Shown piece by piece: positions 36,486 to 45,284 of a DNA stretch of 64,000 nucleotides. Origin of the DNA: Neoalteromonas flava (GTDB lineage Bacteria; Pseudomonadota; Gammaproteobacteria; Enterobacterales; Alteromonadaceae). The notes below the pieces were generated by a model. The model was given only the letters and a program-made list of their open reading frames with translations, was not told the DNA's origin and ran no database searches. Both the position numbers and the translations under genes were made by a program. The stretch lies in contig NZ_PEAX01000003.1 in NCBI RefSeq assembly GCF_002807685.1, forward strand, positions 558,001 to 622,000, in the 5' to 3' direction. How positions within the stretch are numbered: the stretch's first letter is position 1; every line of letters begins with the position of its first letter.

Positions 36486-37477
36486 AACGACTATTGCCAT
36501 TACTCGCGATTATTTGCGCGATAGCTATTGTTACCGGGCTGTGGGTATTACACCAAGCAAACACAGCACTTAATCAACAGTCTCAGAATAAAGAAGCTGT
36601 GCTTTTTACGCTTGAGCCGGGTACCAGCCTTTATCAATTATTATTCCAATTTGATCAGCAAGGGATTTATCAGCAGAGTGATTGGCTTAAGCTCGCATTA
36701 AAGCTTCAGGCAAATGTCGCTACGATTAAGGCGGGTACATACGAAATAACAGCCAATGAACCACTTCCAGATACATTACAGCGGATCTATCGTGGCGAAG
36801 AAAAACAATTTTCAATCACTTTAGTGGAAGGTTTAACCTTTAAACAGTGGTATCAACAACTCAATGCTCACCCTTGGCTCCGGGCCGGCAAAACACCAGC
36901 TGAGATTACTGCATGGGCGAATAGTTTACCCGGGGCTTCGGCTGAGGGATGGTTACTTCCTGATACTTACGCGTTTACTGCAGGTACAACTGTGTTTGAT
37001 GTTATGCAGCGTGCACATGTCGCAATGCAAACCAAACTTAACGGATTATGGGAGGGTAGATATTCAGGGTTACCCTATGAATCAGCTTATGACGCATTGA
37101 TCCTCGCTTCAATTATTGAAAAAGAAACCGGTGTAGCCCATGAGCGTGAGCATATCGCAGGCGTATTTGTGAACCGGTTAAACTTAAATATGCGATTACA
37201 AACTGACCCAACCGTCATTTATGGTATTGGCGACAGTTTTGATGGCAATATCACGCGCCAGCATTTACGCACGCCAACACCCTACAACACGTATGTAATA
37301 AAAGGGTTACCGCCAACGCCCATCGCTATGCCTAGTGCTGCTGCATTGGAAGCAGCCTTCAATCCACTGCTCACTGAAGACTTGTATTTTGTGTCTAAAG
37401 GTGACGGTACGCATTTTTTCTCTGCAACACTCGAACAACACAATCAAGCTGTGCGACAATACCAACTGAAAAAATAA
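36482..37477 (+). CDS. mltG: Endolytic murein transglycosylase MltG
   Basis: An inner-membrane YceG-fold lytic transglycosylase that cuts nascent peptidoglycan strands and sets glycan length. The 331 residues have one N-terminal membrane segment (about 4-24), then a LysM-like part and the catalytic domain with the key Glu in ILASIIEKETG, plus LQTDPTVIYG and PTPIAMPS. It overlaps pabC by 4 bp and is followed 24 bp on by tmk. Confidence 0.94.
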   Translation: MKRLLPLLAIICAIAIVTGLWVLHQANTALNQQSQNKEAVLFTLEPGTSLYQLLFQFDQQGIYQQSDWLKLALKLQANVATIKAGTYEITANEPLPDTLQRIYRGEEKQFSITLVEGLTFKQWYQQLNAHPWLRAGKTPAEITAWANSLPGASAEGWLLPDTYAFTAGTTVFDVMQRAHVAMQTKLNGLWEGRYSGLPYESAYDALILASIIEKETGVAHEREHIAGVFVNRLNLNMRLQTDPTVIYGIGDSFDGNITRQHLRTPTPYNTYVIKGLPPTPIAMPSAAALEAAFNPLLTEDLYFVSKGDGTHFFSATLEQHNQAVRQYQLKK

Positions 37478-37501
37478 TCGCAATTTTGTCGGTAGGTTCG
37501 C

Positions 37502-38131
37502 GTGCAGTTAAATTCAGGAAAATTTATCGTTGTTGAAGGCCTTGAAGGCGCAGGGAAAAGCTCAGTGATTGCGACAATCGTCGAGCAAATTCGTCAACAA
37601 GGATTTCAGGTAAAGCAAACACGTGAACCCGGTGGAACGCCCTTGGCAGAGGCGTTGCGGGAATGTGTGAAGCAAACATGGCAGGAAACAGTGACGACGG
37701 AAACGGAACTGATGTTAATGTATGCCGCACGATCACAGTTGATTGCCAATGTTATCGCACCAGCATTACACGCGGGTCAGTGGGTAGTGGGTGATCGTCA
37801 TGACTTATCTTCCTTGGCTTACCAAGGGGGAGGCAGAGGGGTTGCTCGAGAATTAATTGATGTTATCCGTGGCGTGACATTACGTGGTTTCAAGCCTGAT
37901 TTAACCTTATACCTCGATGTTGAACCTGAAGTGGGTCTCGCGCGTGCACGCGGGCGTGGCGAGCTGGATCGTATTGAGCAGGAAGATGTTGAATTTTTTC
38001 ACCGTGTACGCAATGCATATCTACAGGAAGCTAACGCAGACGACTCAGTGATAGTGATCGATGCAATGCAGTCAATGCCAGAGGTGCATTCTGCAGTCGT
38101 TGCACAACTAAATAATGTATTTGAAGCATGA
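37502..38131 (+). CDS. tmk: Thymidylate kinase
   Basis: Phosphorylates dTMP to dTDP. The 209 residues show the P-loop EGLEGAGKSS, TREPGGTPLAE, the DR(Y/H) motif in GDRHDLSSLAYQGGGR and a lid ARGRGELDRIE containing Arg. The start is a GTG at 37502 (MQLNSGKFIVVEG), needed to include the full P-loop strand. The end overlaps holB by 4 bp (ATGA). The order mltG-tmk-holB is conserved in gammaproteobacteria. Confidence 0.95.
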   Translation: MQLNSGKFIVVEGLEGAGKSSVIATIVEQIRQQGFQVKQTREPGGTPLAEALRECVKQTWQETVTTETELMLMYAARSQLIANVIAPALHAGQWVVGDRHDLSSLAYQGGGRGVARELIDVIRGVTLRGFKPDLTLYLDVEPEVGLARARGRGELDRIEQEDVEFFHRVRNAYLQEANADDSVIVIDAMQSMPEVHSAVVAQLNNVFEA

Positions 38132-39036
38132 GCAGTATTCCCTGGTTTAATGAAACACTGCAACAGCATTTGCAGCGGGCAGAACAAAAGCGCCTACACC
38201 ATGCACTTTTGCTGTGTGGCGCAAAAGATATTGGTAAACACTGGTATGCTGAAAGCTTAGCCAAGGGCTTGCTTTGTAAAGCACTAGTTAATAGCGAAAG
38301 TTGTAATCAATGCCAGTCTTGTCAATTGTTTAACGCAAAAAGTCATCCAGACTATTATTGGGTAGCAACCGATAAGTCGCAGATTGGTGTCGATCTTATT
38401 CGTTCAGCCATCCAGTCATTAAGTAAAACCGCGCAGCTGAGCCACAATAAAGTGTTAATTATCGCCGATGCGCATTTGATGAGTGAGTCTGCAGCGAACG
38501 CGCTGTTAAAGACACTGGAAGAACCCACACAATCGACTTATTTATTGCTGGTCACTGACCAACCGCATCGGTTATTACCTACGATAATGTCGAGATGCGA
38601 AAAATGCGTTCTGCCGACACCACAATTAGACGTCAGTATTGATTGGGTTAGAACGCAACTGAAAGCAGAAACAGTGCATTCAATCACGCCTGAATTGATG
38701 CAAGGCTATGGTAATGCGCCGCTTGCGGTTTTGCGCAGTTTGGAAGAAAACGACGAATTGGCTTATGACGATTTTCTACACCTTGCTGAGGCATTGCGTG
38801 CTAAACAAGAAAATATTCTAGCTGCTGCAGAAAAGTGGCAACAGAAAAGTGCGGATGTGATCAATTGGTCTCAGCGATGGGTACATAGTCTGATAAAAAC
38901 AGAGCAATATTCGATGGACCAGAATAATTGGGATGTCGTTAATAAGCTTCAGCAGCTAGCTGAAACCGCAAGGCATCCTGGGGTGAATAAAGTATTGTTA
39001 CTGGTTGAAACATTCAAATTGTTAGAGGATTTTTAG
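38128..39036 (+). CDS. holB: DNA polymerase III delta-prime subunit
   Basis: The clamp-loader delta-prime subunit, 302 residues. The AAA+ fold keeps a non-functional P-loop (GAKDIGKHWYAE), as known for delta-prime, with the zinc cysteines in CNQCQSCQ and the SRC motif in IMSRCEKC that provides the arginine finger. LLKTLEEP is the sensor region. It starts inside the tmk stop and is followed by tatD after 6 bp. Confidence 0.93.
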   Translation: MSSIPWFNETLQQHLQRAEQKRLHHALLLCGAKDIGKHWYAESLAKGLLCKALVNSESCNQCQSCQLFNAKSHPDYYWVATDKSQIGVDLIRSAIQSLSKTAQLSHNKVLIIADAHLMSESAANALLKTLEEPTQSTYLLLVTDQPHRLLPTIMSRCEKCVLPTPQLDVSIDWVRTQLKAETVHSITPELMQGYGNAPLAVLRSLEENDELAYDDFLHLAEALRAKQENILAAAEKWQQKSADVINWSQRWVHSLIKTEQYSMDQNNWDVVNKLQQLAETARHPGVNKVLLLVETFKLLEDF

Positions 39037-39042
39037 ACAGGT

Positions 39043-39834
39043 ATGTATATTGATTCGCATTGTCATCTCGATCGCTTAAATATGGGGAAAAAAGCGCTAG
39101 ATGAGACGCTAAACTTTGCGCGTCAACGCGGAGTGCAACATTTTCTTTGTGTCTCGGTGTCAGTAAAAGACTATGCGCCTATGCTCGAAGTCGTACAAGA
39201 TTATGCCGATGTATCAGTGTCTTGTGGTGTGCATCCGCTGCATCAAGAAGATAGCTGCAGTTTTGATGAGTTGCTTGCTGTTTGTGCCGACCCAAAGGTG
39301 GTTGCGGTGGGTGAAACAGGACTGGATTATTATTACAGCGAAGATACCCGAGACGTACAGAAACAATCCTTCATAGATCATATCAAGGTTGCTAATAACG
39401 TTAAAAAACCACTGATTATCCATACGCGTGATGCACGAAAAGACACTTTAGAGATTTTACGTACCCATTTGAAGCCAGATACTAAGGGTGTTTTGCATTG
39501 CTTCACTGAATCGCTTGAAATGGCCTTAGCAGCAATAGATCTTGGTTTTTACATTTCTTTCTCTGGCATTGTTACCTTTAATAGCGCCAAGGAGCTACGC
39601 GAAGTCGCAAAGCAAATTCCGTTGGAACGCATGCTGATAGAAACCGATTCTCCTTGGTTAGCACCGGTGCCTCACCGTGGAAAGCAAAATCAACCAGGCT
39701 ATGTGGTTGAAGTCGCTGAATGTATTGCCAAACTACGCGGAGTTTCTGTTGAAACGATTGCTACAGCAACAACTGAAAATTTTTACCAATTATTCGATCG
39801 CGCTACTCGCAGTCAACCTTCGGTGAGAAATTAG
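39043..39834 (+). CDS. ycfH: TatD-family metal-dependent deoxyribonuclease (YcfH-like)
   Basis: A TIM-barrel hydrolase of 263 residues with the metal ligands of the TatD family: DSHCHLD at the N-terminus, GETGLDYYY, IIHTRDA, LHCFTES and ETDSPWLAP. Relatives have 3'-5' DNase activity and act in DNA repair or fragment removal. Position after holB corresponds to E. coli ycfH. No PilZ-domain gene stands between holB and this gene, unlike in Pseudomonas. It is 9 bp from the next gene. Confidence 0.92.
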   Translation: MYIDSHCHLDRLNMGKKALDETLNFARQRGVQHFLCVSVSVKDYAPMLEVVQDYADVSVSCGVHPLHQEDSCSFDELLAVCADPKVVAVGETGLDYYYSEDTRDVQKQSFIDHIKVANNVKKPLIIHTRDARKDTLEILRTHLKPDTKGVLHCFTESLEMALAAIDLGFYISFSGIVTFNSAKELREVAKQIPLERMLIETDSPWLAPVPHRGKQNQPGYVVEVAECIAKLRGVSVETIATATTENFYQLFDRATRSQPSVRN

Positions 39835-39843
39835 GCACTGTAT

Positions 39844-40434
39844 ATGAACGATCAGAATGCGGTATCTGAGCTTCCCTTATGGCGCCAACCACTCGCACGT
39901 AGTTTATATAAGACAAAAAACGTTCCTGAATGCCGTTATTTGCAGCTAGCATCAATTGATCGTGAAGGGTACCCCCAAAATAGAACCGTGGTTTTCCGTG
40001 GGTTTGATGAACAACATCGCCTATTGATTATCACTGATGCTCGAACGGAAAAATGGAAGGAACTACAGCATTGTAAACGTGTCGCGTTATGTTGGTACTT
40101 TGCCACGACGCGTGAGCAGTATCGGTTAAGTGGACATTGTGAACTACTGCTAGATCCTAAACACGATGAAATCAACTTACGCGGTCGTTATTGGGACCAA
40201 CTATCCACTGCGGCTAAAAAGCAATTCTTATGGGGAGTTCCTAAAACACCACGCCAAAACAATGACAACTTAGTCGCGGATAAATCTAAGTTTGAACCTG
40301 TTCCAACACACTTTGGTTTACTCTTAATCTCAGTTAGAAATGTGGATTACTTAAATCTTAAGGGTAATCCTCAGGATCGCGTGATTTATCAAAAGACAAG
40401 AACCCGTTGGCGTGCAACTCCAGTCATTCCCTGA
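39844..40434 (+). CDS. FMN-binding Alr4036-type pyridoxamine-phosphate-oxidase-related protein
   Basis: A 196-residue split-barrel flavoprotein. It reads WRQPLARSLYKT, CRYLQLASIDREGYPQNRTVVFRGF, ALCWYFATTREQYRLSG, then RGRYWDQLS and KKQFLWGVP. This is the pattern of the Alr4036 group of the pyridoxamine 5'-phosphate oxidase superfamily rather than of PdxH itself, which is longer and ends with a conserved PLP-binding arginine segment. FMN binding is likely; the reaction is unknown. It follows tatD by 9 bp and may be the last gene of the fab operon. It is convergent with the sulA-like gene. Confidence 0.75.
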   Translation: MNDQNAVSELPLWRQPLARSLYKTKNVPECRYLQLASIDREGYPQNRTVVFRGFDEQHRLLIITDARTEKWKELQHCKRVALCWYFATTREQYRLSGHCELLLDPKHDEINLRGRYWDQLSTAAKKQFLWGVPKTPRQNNDNLVADKSKFEPVPTHFGLLLISVRNVDYLNLKGNPQDRVIYQKTRTRWRATPVIP

Positions 40435-40453
40435 CTGTTTTAGCTCAAAGGAT

Positions 40454-40804
40454 TTACCAAGGCCCTTGAACGACATTGTCGATATGGCTGTCATTAACGG
40501 ATAAACCGACTAACGAAACTGAGTACTGCGTGCACAATGCTTGGATCATGAGCTTTTCTTCTTCTGCAAGACTTAAATCTTCAACATAGATGGCTTCACA
40601 TTTGCCTGATGTAATTAACCGTTTAATCCATTTTGGCACCTGCGAATCGTGTGGCTTTTGGATCCGAATACCATGGCCATGCTGCTGGTAAAACGCTTTT
40701 TCAAACACCACATTATTAGCAATTAAATAGTGCCAGCCACGTTGCGCACGTGGGTGGTTTAAAGGAACAATATTACTGCTTTGTATAGGGGTTGCTGTGT
40801 TCAT
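40454..40804 (-). CDS. sulA: SulA-like SOS cell-division inhibitor
   Basis: A 116-residue protein whose C-terminal half (KRLITSGKCEAIYVEDLSLA, EEEKLMIQALCTQ) resembles the FtsZ-binding core of SulA. SulA caps FtsZ and blocks septation while DNA damage persists. It is shorter than the 169-residue E. coli protein, mostly at the N-terminus. A LexA-box-like palindrome at 40825-40844 lies 20 bp upstream of the ATG, and CAGG 8 bp upstream gives a ribosome-binding site. The combination of weak similarity and LexA control supports the call. A different SOS-induced small protein of unknown role is the alternative. Confidence 0.7.
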   Translation of the reverse strand: MNTATPIQSSNIVPLNHPRAQRGWHYLIANNVVFEKAFYQQHGHGIRIQKPHDSQVPKWIKRLITSGKCEAIYVEDLSLAEEEKLMIQALCTQYSVSLVGLSVNDSHIDNVVQGPW

Positions 40805-40824
40805 GTGTTTACCTGATATTTATA

Positions 40825-40844
40825 CAGTGTATAGGTATACAGTA
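40825..40844 (-). promoter_or_regulatory. LexA box (SOS operator)
   Basis: On the minus strand TACTGTATACCTATACACTG matches the gammaproteobacterial LexA consensus TACTGTATATATATACAGTA at 16 of 20 positions. One half-site CTGT is exact and the other has ACAC for ACAG. It sits in the promoter position of the sulA-like gene. Confidence 0.7.
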
Positions 40845-41053
40845 GTGCTGTATAAAAAAACATGCAAGCAAAAATTTAAAAAATTGAATGTTTTTTACTC
40901 ACAATCAATTTGAGGTGTTTTTATTTAGCAATATGGATGATCGCAAATATATGAATATATCTGAAAAATTAAGTTTTGAGATCGTGGTTGTAAAATCCCT
41001 TAAATTCAACAGGTTGTGCGGGGTGCAGGCATGATATATGTACTTAAGGTAGG

Positions 41054-41695
41054 TTAACGCCGTAGATGCTTAAGTAGCTTTTCCCTACGCAGATACAAAA
41101 GGGCTGCCACGGCTACAATGTATAATAAGGGTTCGGTAAATCCTGACTTTACCGACCAATAATAGTGGATGACGGCTAACAGAGCAGCAAGATAGACCCA
41201 GTTGTGTAACTGTTGCCAAGTTCTACCCATTTTGCGCTTGAGTGTGTTGACTGAAGTAACAGCTAACAGAATTAACAAAAGCCAAGCAACCAAACCTACA
41301 GTAATAAAAGGACGCTCGATAATCTCTCTACCAATTAATGTCCATTCAAATTGCAGTTCAAAAGCTACAAAAGTAATAATGTGTAGCGTGGCAAAGAAAA
41401 GCGCATACAAACCACTCACACGACGCAAGCTTATCAGCATCCCCATTTTTAACCCTTTAGCCACTGGCGATAGTAGTAAACTAAATAGCAACATATTAAC
41501 TGCCGAGATACCGCTAAAATGTAAAAGCGCGTCGACTGGATCACCAGGGATCTTATCGTAAATGGCAAGATATAATATATTGCCCAACATGCCTAAACAT
41601 ATACCGTGAATAACCAATTTGAGTACTAGGATGTGAACTGGACTTAACCGAATTGGCGTGCGCTTATTTAGCGCTTTAATTGGAATACTCATCAA
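41054..41695 (-). CDS. msrQ: MsrQ haem-containing membrane subunit of methionine sulfoxide reductase
   Basis: A 213-residue inner-membrane protein with five or six hydrophobic helices and conserved His residues ([38 protein letters not shown]) that bind haem b. MsrQ (YedZ) passes electrons from the quinone pool to the periplasmic catalytic subunit MsrP. Its start overlaps the msrP stop by 4 bp (ATGA). The 248 bp downstream of it, up to the sulA-like gene, contain no gene other than the LexA site. Confidence 0.93.
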   Translation of the reverse strand: MMSIPIKALNKRTPIRLSPVHILVLKLVIHGICLGMLGNILYLAIYDKIPGDPVDALLHFSGISAVNMLLFSLLLSPVAKGLKMGMLISLRRVSGLYALFFATLHIITFVAFELQFEWTLIGREIIERPFITVGLVAWLLLILLAVTSVNTLKRKMGRTWQQLHNWVYLAALLAVIHYYWSVKSGFTEPLLYIVAVAALLYLRREKLLKHLRR

Positions 41696-42693
41696 TAAAA
41701 CTTGCTCAGATCCATTCCGCTATACAAATCACTGACTTCGGTGTAACCATTGAATGGTAGGGTATCGATACGTGTTTGCGAGAATAAGCCGCCACGTGTA
41801 ATACGGCGCTCGCGGGCTTGGCTCCAGCGTGGGTGATCAACATTAGGATTAACGTTAGCGTAAAAACCATACTCCTGCGGCGCAAGGCGATTCCACGTAG
41901 TAGGGGGCATATAATCAGTTAATTGAATACGTACTATCGACTTTATACTTTTAAATCCGTACTTCCATGGCACTACTAAGCGAATAGGCGCACCATTTTG
42001 TGGGGGCAGGGTTTTACCGTAAACGCCGACGGACAATAATGTTAATGGATGGAGTGCTTCATCTAAGCGCAGGCCCTCAACATATGGGTAGTCGATCCCA
42101 CCTCCGACGAAACGATTCCGTTGTCCTGGCATTTGCTCTGGATCATGTAATGTTTGAAATGCGACAAATTTAGCTGAACTTAAAGGCTGGGCTTGTTGGA
42201 TAATTTTGCCCAATTCAAAGCCTATCCAGGGGATCACCATTGACCAGGCTTCTACACAACGCAGTCGGTAAATACGTTCTTCTAAGGCATATCGCTTAAA
42301 TAGATCGTCGTAACTTAGGGTGATTGGTTTTTCTACTAGTCCGTCGATTGTTAATGACCAAGGGTCGACCTTAAAATGTTGTGCGTTCTCGACGGGATCG
42401 TCTTTTCCCGTGCCAAACTCATAAAAGTTATTGTAACTGGTCGCCTTGCTTTCCGGCGTTAACTCTTCTGCACTACGGTAATTTTCATTTGCAGTAAAGG
42501 AGAGAGCGCGTTGTTTAAATTTTCTGTCTTCATCATCAGAAAACCAATTGATCGCTTGTGCAGACTGACTTAACAGTGCACCAGCACCAACAAATCCCAT
42601 TTGTTTTAATAAGGTTCTGCGGGATTTATAAACAGCTTCATCAGTGACGACATTCTCACTGAGTGCATACTGTTTGGGCTTTTTGATTAACAT
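41692..42693 (-). CDS. msrP: MsrP periplasmic molybdenum-dependent methionine sulfoxide reductase
   Basis: Repairs oxidised methionine in periplasmic proteins using a molybdopterin cofactor. A Tat signal [11 protein letters not shown] precedes the mature domain. The Mo-ligand Cys is in [14 protein letters not shown], and [17 protein letters not shown] and [14 protein letters not shown] are near-identical to E. coli YedY. I place the start at ATG 42693 ([15 protein letters not shown], 333 residues); a GTG at 42708 would add five residues. It forms an operon with msrQ. Confidence 0.94.
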   Translation of the reverse strand: MLIKKPKQYALSENVVTDEAVYKSRRTLLKQMGFVGAGALLSQSAQAINWFSDDEDRKFKQRALSFTANENYRSAEELTPESKATSYNNFYEFGTGKDDPVENAQHFKVDPWSLTIDGLVEKPITLSYDDLFKRYALEERIYRLRCVEAWSMVIPWIGFELGKIIQQAQPLSSAKFVAFQTLHDPEQMPGQRNRFVGGGIDYPYVEGLRLDEALHPLTLLSVGVYGKTLPPQNGAPIRLVVPWKYGFKSIKSIVRIQLTDYMPPTTWNRLAPQEYGFYANVNPNVDHPRWSQARERRITRGGLFSQTRIDTLPFNGYTEVSDLYSGMDLSKFY

Positions 42694-42778
42694 ATCGACA
42701 GCGTCCACTCAAAATCATAGATACGCTATAAGACCTTATTTCGATTGTTTATCTTTCAATAAACCAGCGCTCTACTGA

Positions 42779-44131
42779 TTATAGAGACAAGGTATCGTGG
42801 GTTCCGCCACGTTTAGGAACAAACATATTGGAGTACAAGCGGGATGCGAATTCATCGGTCATGCCACTGATATAGTCAGCAAGAACACGGTGCCCAAGCC
42901 CGTTTTCTTCCGCCTCACGCCAGCGCTGACGGGTATTGTCTGGCAACAGTCGTTCGGGATCAGAAGCAAATGCTTGAAACAGCTCCATGACGGTTTGTTG
43001 CCCCTTGTATTCCAAAAGTTGAACTTCTGGTTTTTGAATAACTTTTAAATAAACGAACTGCTTAAACAAGCCCAATGCTTCGGCATGCTGCGTTGGCATA
43101 ATGGCATTATAATCGAGTAATTCAGAACTGAAGCAACCTTTACTGGTAAGTGATATTGCAGTTATAAATAAGTTAACTAGCGCGCCAATCGCATTTTTAC
43201 GTTCAAAGTGTTGACGGCTAAAGAGTTTGAGGGTTAGTTCATCAAATTGGTTTGATAAACCGGGTATATCTAACGCTTCTATTTTTGCTCGCATAAAATT
43301 AGTGAAATCGAGCTGATTAACCATACCCATGACAATGGCGTCTTCCAAATCATGAACGCCATATGCAATATCATCAGCCAATTCCATGATCGAACAATCA
43401 AGGGATTTATGGATGGTTTTTGCGTGTTGATTGGGTTTCTCTTGAACTTGCATTAATTGATTTTTATCCGCACTAGAAAGAGGCTGTAGTAGCCAGTCAA
43501 AAATGGCCTTATCACAATCAAACAACCCTTTAGGTGGGTGCCAATCGCGAGCTTTAACAGTTCTTAGCGCTAATTTGTCGTTTGGCGCTATATTTTTCGT
43601 TACGCGTAACCTTGAAATGAAGTGCGGGTATTTCACTAGCCCAAGTATAGTGCGGCGTGACAGATTCATGCCGTGCCATTCGGTGTAGGGCTCCAATTGC
43701 GTGACTATGCGGAATGTTTGTCCATTTCCTTCGAATCCGCCATGTGAATCCATCATAAAATTTAGTGCTATTTCACCGCCATGCCCGAAAGGCGGGTGAC
43801 CAATATCGTGGGCTAAACACAGTGCTTCAATAAGATTACTATCAAGCCCTAATTGTTCAGACTCGGCTGGGTATTTGACCTGAAGTTGGGCGCATATACC
43901 GACCCCGATTTGGGCAGCCTCAAGCGAATGGGTTAAGCGGGTTCGGTAGAAATCACTGAGTCCAACCCCTAGTACTTGGGTTTTCGCTTGTAACCGGCGA
44001 AAAGCAGCAGAATGCAATATGCGCGCTTTATCACGTTGATATGGACTGCGATGATCGCCATCACGGTTTTCGACTCGTGGTAAACGGCGTTCATGCCATT
44101 GTGAACTATCAGCAGTGCAACTATGGGTCAC
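42779..44131 (-). CDS. dgt: Deoxyguanosinetriphosphate triphosphohydrolase-like HD protein
   Basis: A 450-residue HD-domain dNTPase that cleaves dNTPs to deoxynucleoside and triphosphate, limiting the dNTP pool. The metal site is built from the His of RTRLTHSLEAAQIG, the His-Asp of CLAHDIGHPPFGHGGE and the Asp of ELADDIAYGVHDLED. The N-terminus RDGDHRSPYQRDKARILHS.. is typical of the family. It is somewhat shorter than E. coli Dgt (505), so the broader dGTPase-like subfamily is possible. It lies in the same direction as yfbR, another HD nucleotidase, 81 bp after the SEC-C gene. Confidence 0.88.
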   Translation of the reverse strand: MTHSCTADSSQWHERRLPRVENRDGDHRSPYQRDKARILHSAAFRRLQAKTQVLGVGLSDFYRTRLTHSLEAAQIGVGICAQLQVKYPAESEQLGLDSNLIEALCLAHDIGHPPFGHGGEIALNFMMDSHGGFEGNGQTFRIVTQLEPYTEWHGMNLSRRTILGLVKYPHFISRLRVTKNIAPNDKLALRTVKARDWHPPKGLFDCDKAIFDWLLQPLSSADKNQLMQVQEKPNQHAKTIHKSLDCSIMELADDIAYGVHDLEDAIVMGMVNQLDFTNFMRAKIEALDIPGLSNQFDELTLKLFSRQHFERKNAIGALVNLFITAISLTSKGCFSSELLDYNAIMPTQHAEALGLFKQFVYLKVIQKPEVQLLEYKGQQTVMELFQAFASDPERLLPDNTRQRWREAEENGLGHRVLADYISGMTDEFASRLYSNMFVPKRGGTHDTLSL

Positions 44132-44212
44132 AGAAATTCCTTGGTTTTCGCGTTACCGGACAAGCAAAGGATAATAGAGTGAATATTGTGCAGCAACGGT
44201 TAATTGCCTCGA

Positions 44213-44704
44213 TCAGCGCAAACAACACTTCTTAGCTTTCTGTGTGCTGCCACAAGGGCAAGGGTCATTGCGGCCAACCTTGAGCTTACCTGTTGCTGGT
44301 AATAATTCTCCATCAAGATATCTCCACTCGTCGTTTTCAAGCACAAACCGTGATCCTTCAGCGAGGCAATAGATATTTTGCTTGTCTTTATAAAAGGCGC
44401 TAAATGAAACCTTGCCAGTGCTCAACCCTTGCTCATATTCATGGACAACCAGTCGCAGCCATGTTGTGTTTTGGTTGTCGTTGGCAAGGTCTGAAGCGGA
44501 AATACTCGGTCGTGATTGAGTTGCGTAGGTATCGAGCACATAGTCAAACGCTTTTATCGCGTAGGCGGTATAGCGCGATCGCATTAAGGCTTGCGGCGAA
44601 GAGGCAGTTGACTTGCCCTCAATCAGTGGTCCGCAGCAAGAGCTGTGGCTCCGGCCAGAGCCACATGGACAAGCTTGTATTGGTTTATTCGGATAGTTCA
44701 TCAA
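44213..44704 (-). CDS. YchJ-like protein with two SEC-C zinc motifs
   Basis: A 163-residue protein of the UPF0225/YchJ group. The N-terminal SEC-C-like motif (CPCGSGRSHSSCCGP) and the C-terminal one (CPCGSTQKAKKCC) each bind zinc in relatives; between them is an NTF2-like fold region with RYTAYAIKAFDYVLDTY. The function is unknown; it is not SecA. The 5' end overlaps yfbR by 20 bp, so the two are translated from one message. A start at the second Met (44701) is equally possible. Confidence 0.85.
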   Translation of the reverse strand: MMNYPNKPIQACPCGSGRSHSSCCGPLIEGKSTASSPQALMRSRYTAYAIKAFDYVLDTYATQSRPSISASDLANDNQNTTWLRLVVHEYEQGLSTGKVSFSAFYKDKQNIYCLAEGSRFVLENDEWRYLDGELLPATGKLKVGRNDPCPCGSTQKAKKCCLR

Positions 44705-45278
44705 CGCTAACGAGGCATTTGTCTTTAAAGGTCGACAAGAAGAACTCGACTTCAGGCATCGTCTCTACATAGTCTGCTAACATCAACTCGAGACGCTGTT
44801 TGACGTGATGAAACTCACGATTTCCAAAGGCAATTTCGTCACACGCTTTGAGATAGGCAGCGATTAGATCTGCGGCTTTAACAATGCGTTTGTACTCAGG
44901 ATCTACGGCTGATTGAACGATCAGCGGTTTAAACTGAGCTTGTAACTCTTCAGGTAAGGTTTCCAAACACTCCAGTTCAGCAATCTCTTCTAACTTCTTG
45001 AATTCTTTAGTTAACTCTGGATTGTGATATTTAGTGACATGATTAATGTCTTGCAGTTTGGTTTCTGAAATCTCGTGATACAGTGCTACGGTTACCGCTT
45101 TTTCCGCACTGATTTGTCCGTTGAAATAATGGTTTTTGATCACCGCCAGCAAGTGGGTGATTACCGCCACTTGATGGGAGTGCTCGGCTACGTTTTCATT
45201 TTTTACTGAATGCATTAATGCCCAGCGCTTGATAAGCGGCATGCGCAAGATCCAAGCGAGAAAAGTACTTTGTTTCAC
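44685..45278 (-). CDS. yfbR: YfbR-like 5'-deoxynucleotidase with HD-to-HE change
   Basis: A 197-residue HD-domain protein colinear with E. coli YfbR, which dephosphorylates deoxynucleoside 5'-monophosphates. Arg18, His33 (EHSHQVAV), His68, Glu72 and Asp137 (KAADLIAAYLK) fall at the same residue numbers as in E. coli. Residue 69, the Asp of the HD pair, is Glu here (ALYHEISE; codon GAG), a rare change in a metal ligand. The enzyme may still bind metal, but activity or metal preference could differ. It lies 6 bp after alaA and overlaps the SEC-C gene. Confidence 0.85.
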   Translation of the reverse strand: MKQSTFLAWILRMPLIKRWALMHSVKNENVAEHSHQVAVITHLLAVIKNHYFNGQISAEKAVTVALYHEISETKLQDINHVTKYHNPELTKEFKKLEEIAELECLETLPEELQAQFKPLIVQSAVDPEYKRIVKAADLIAAYLKACDEIAFGNREFHHVKQRLELMLADYVETMPEVEFFLSTFKDKCLVSVDELSE

Positions 45279-45284
45279 TTAACG

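Noticed and set aside
39844-40434. Calling this gene pdxH
   Set aside because: It has the WYFATTREQYRLSG pattern of the Alr4036 group and lacks the length and C-terminal motif of PdxH.
40845-41053. Additional gene between the sulA-like gene and msrQ
   Set aside because: Very AT-rich with many stops on both strands; no frame above about 30 codons with a start signal was convincing.
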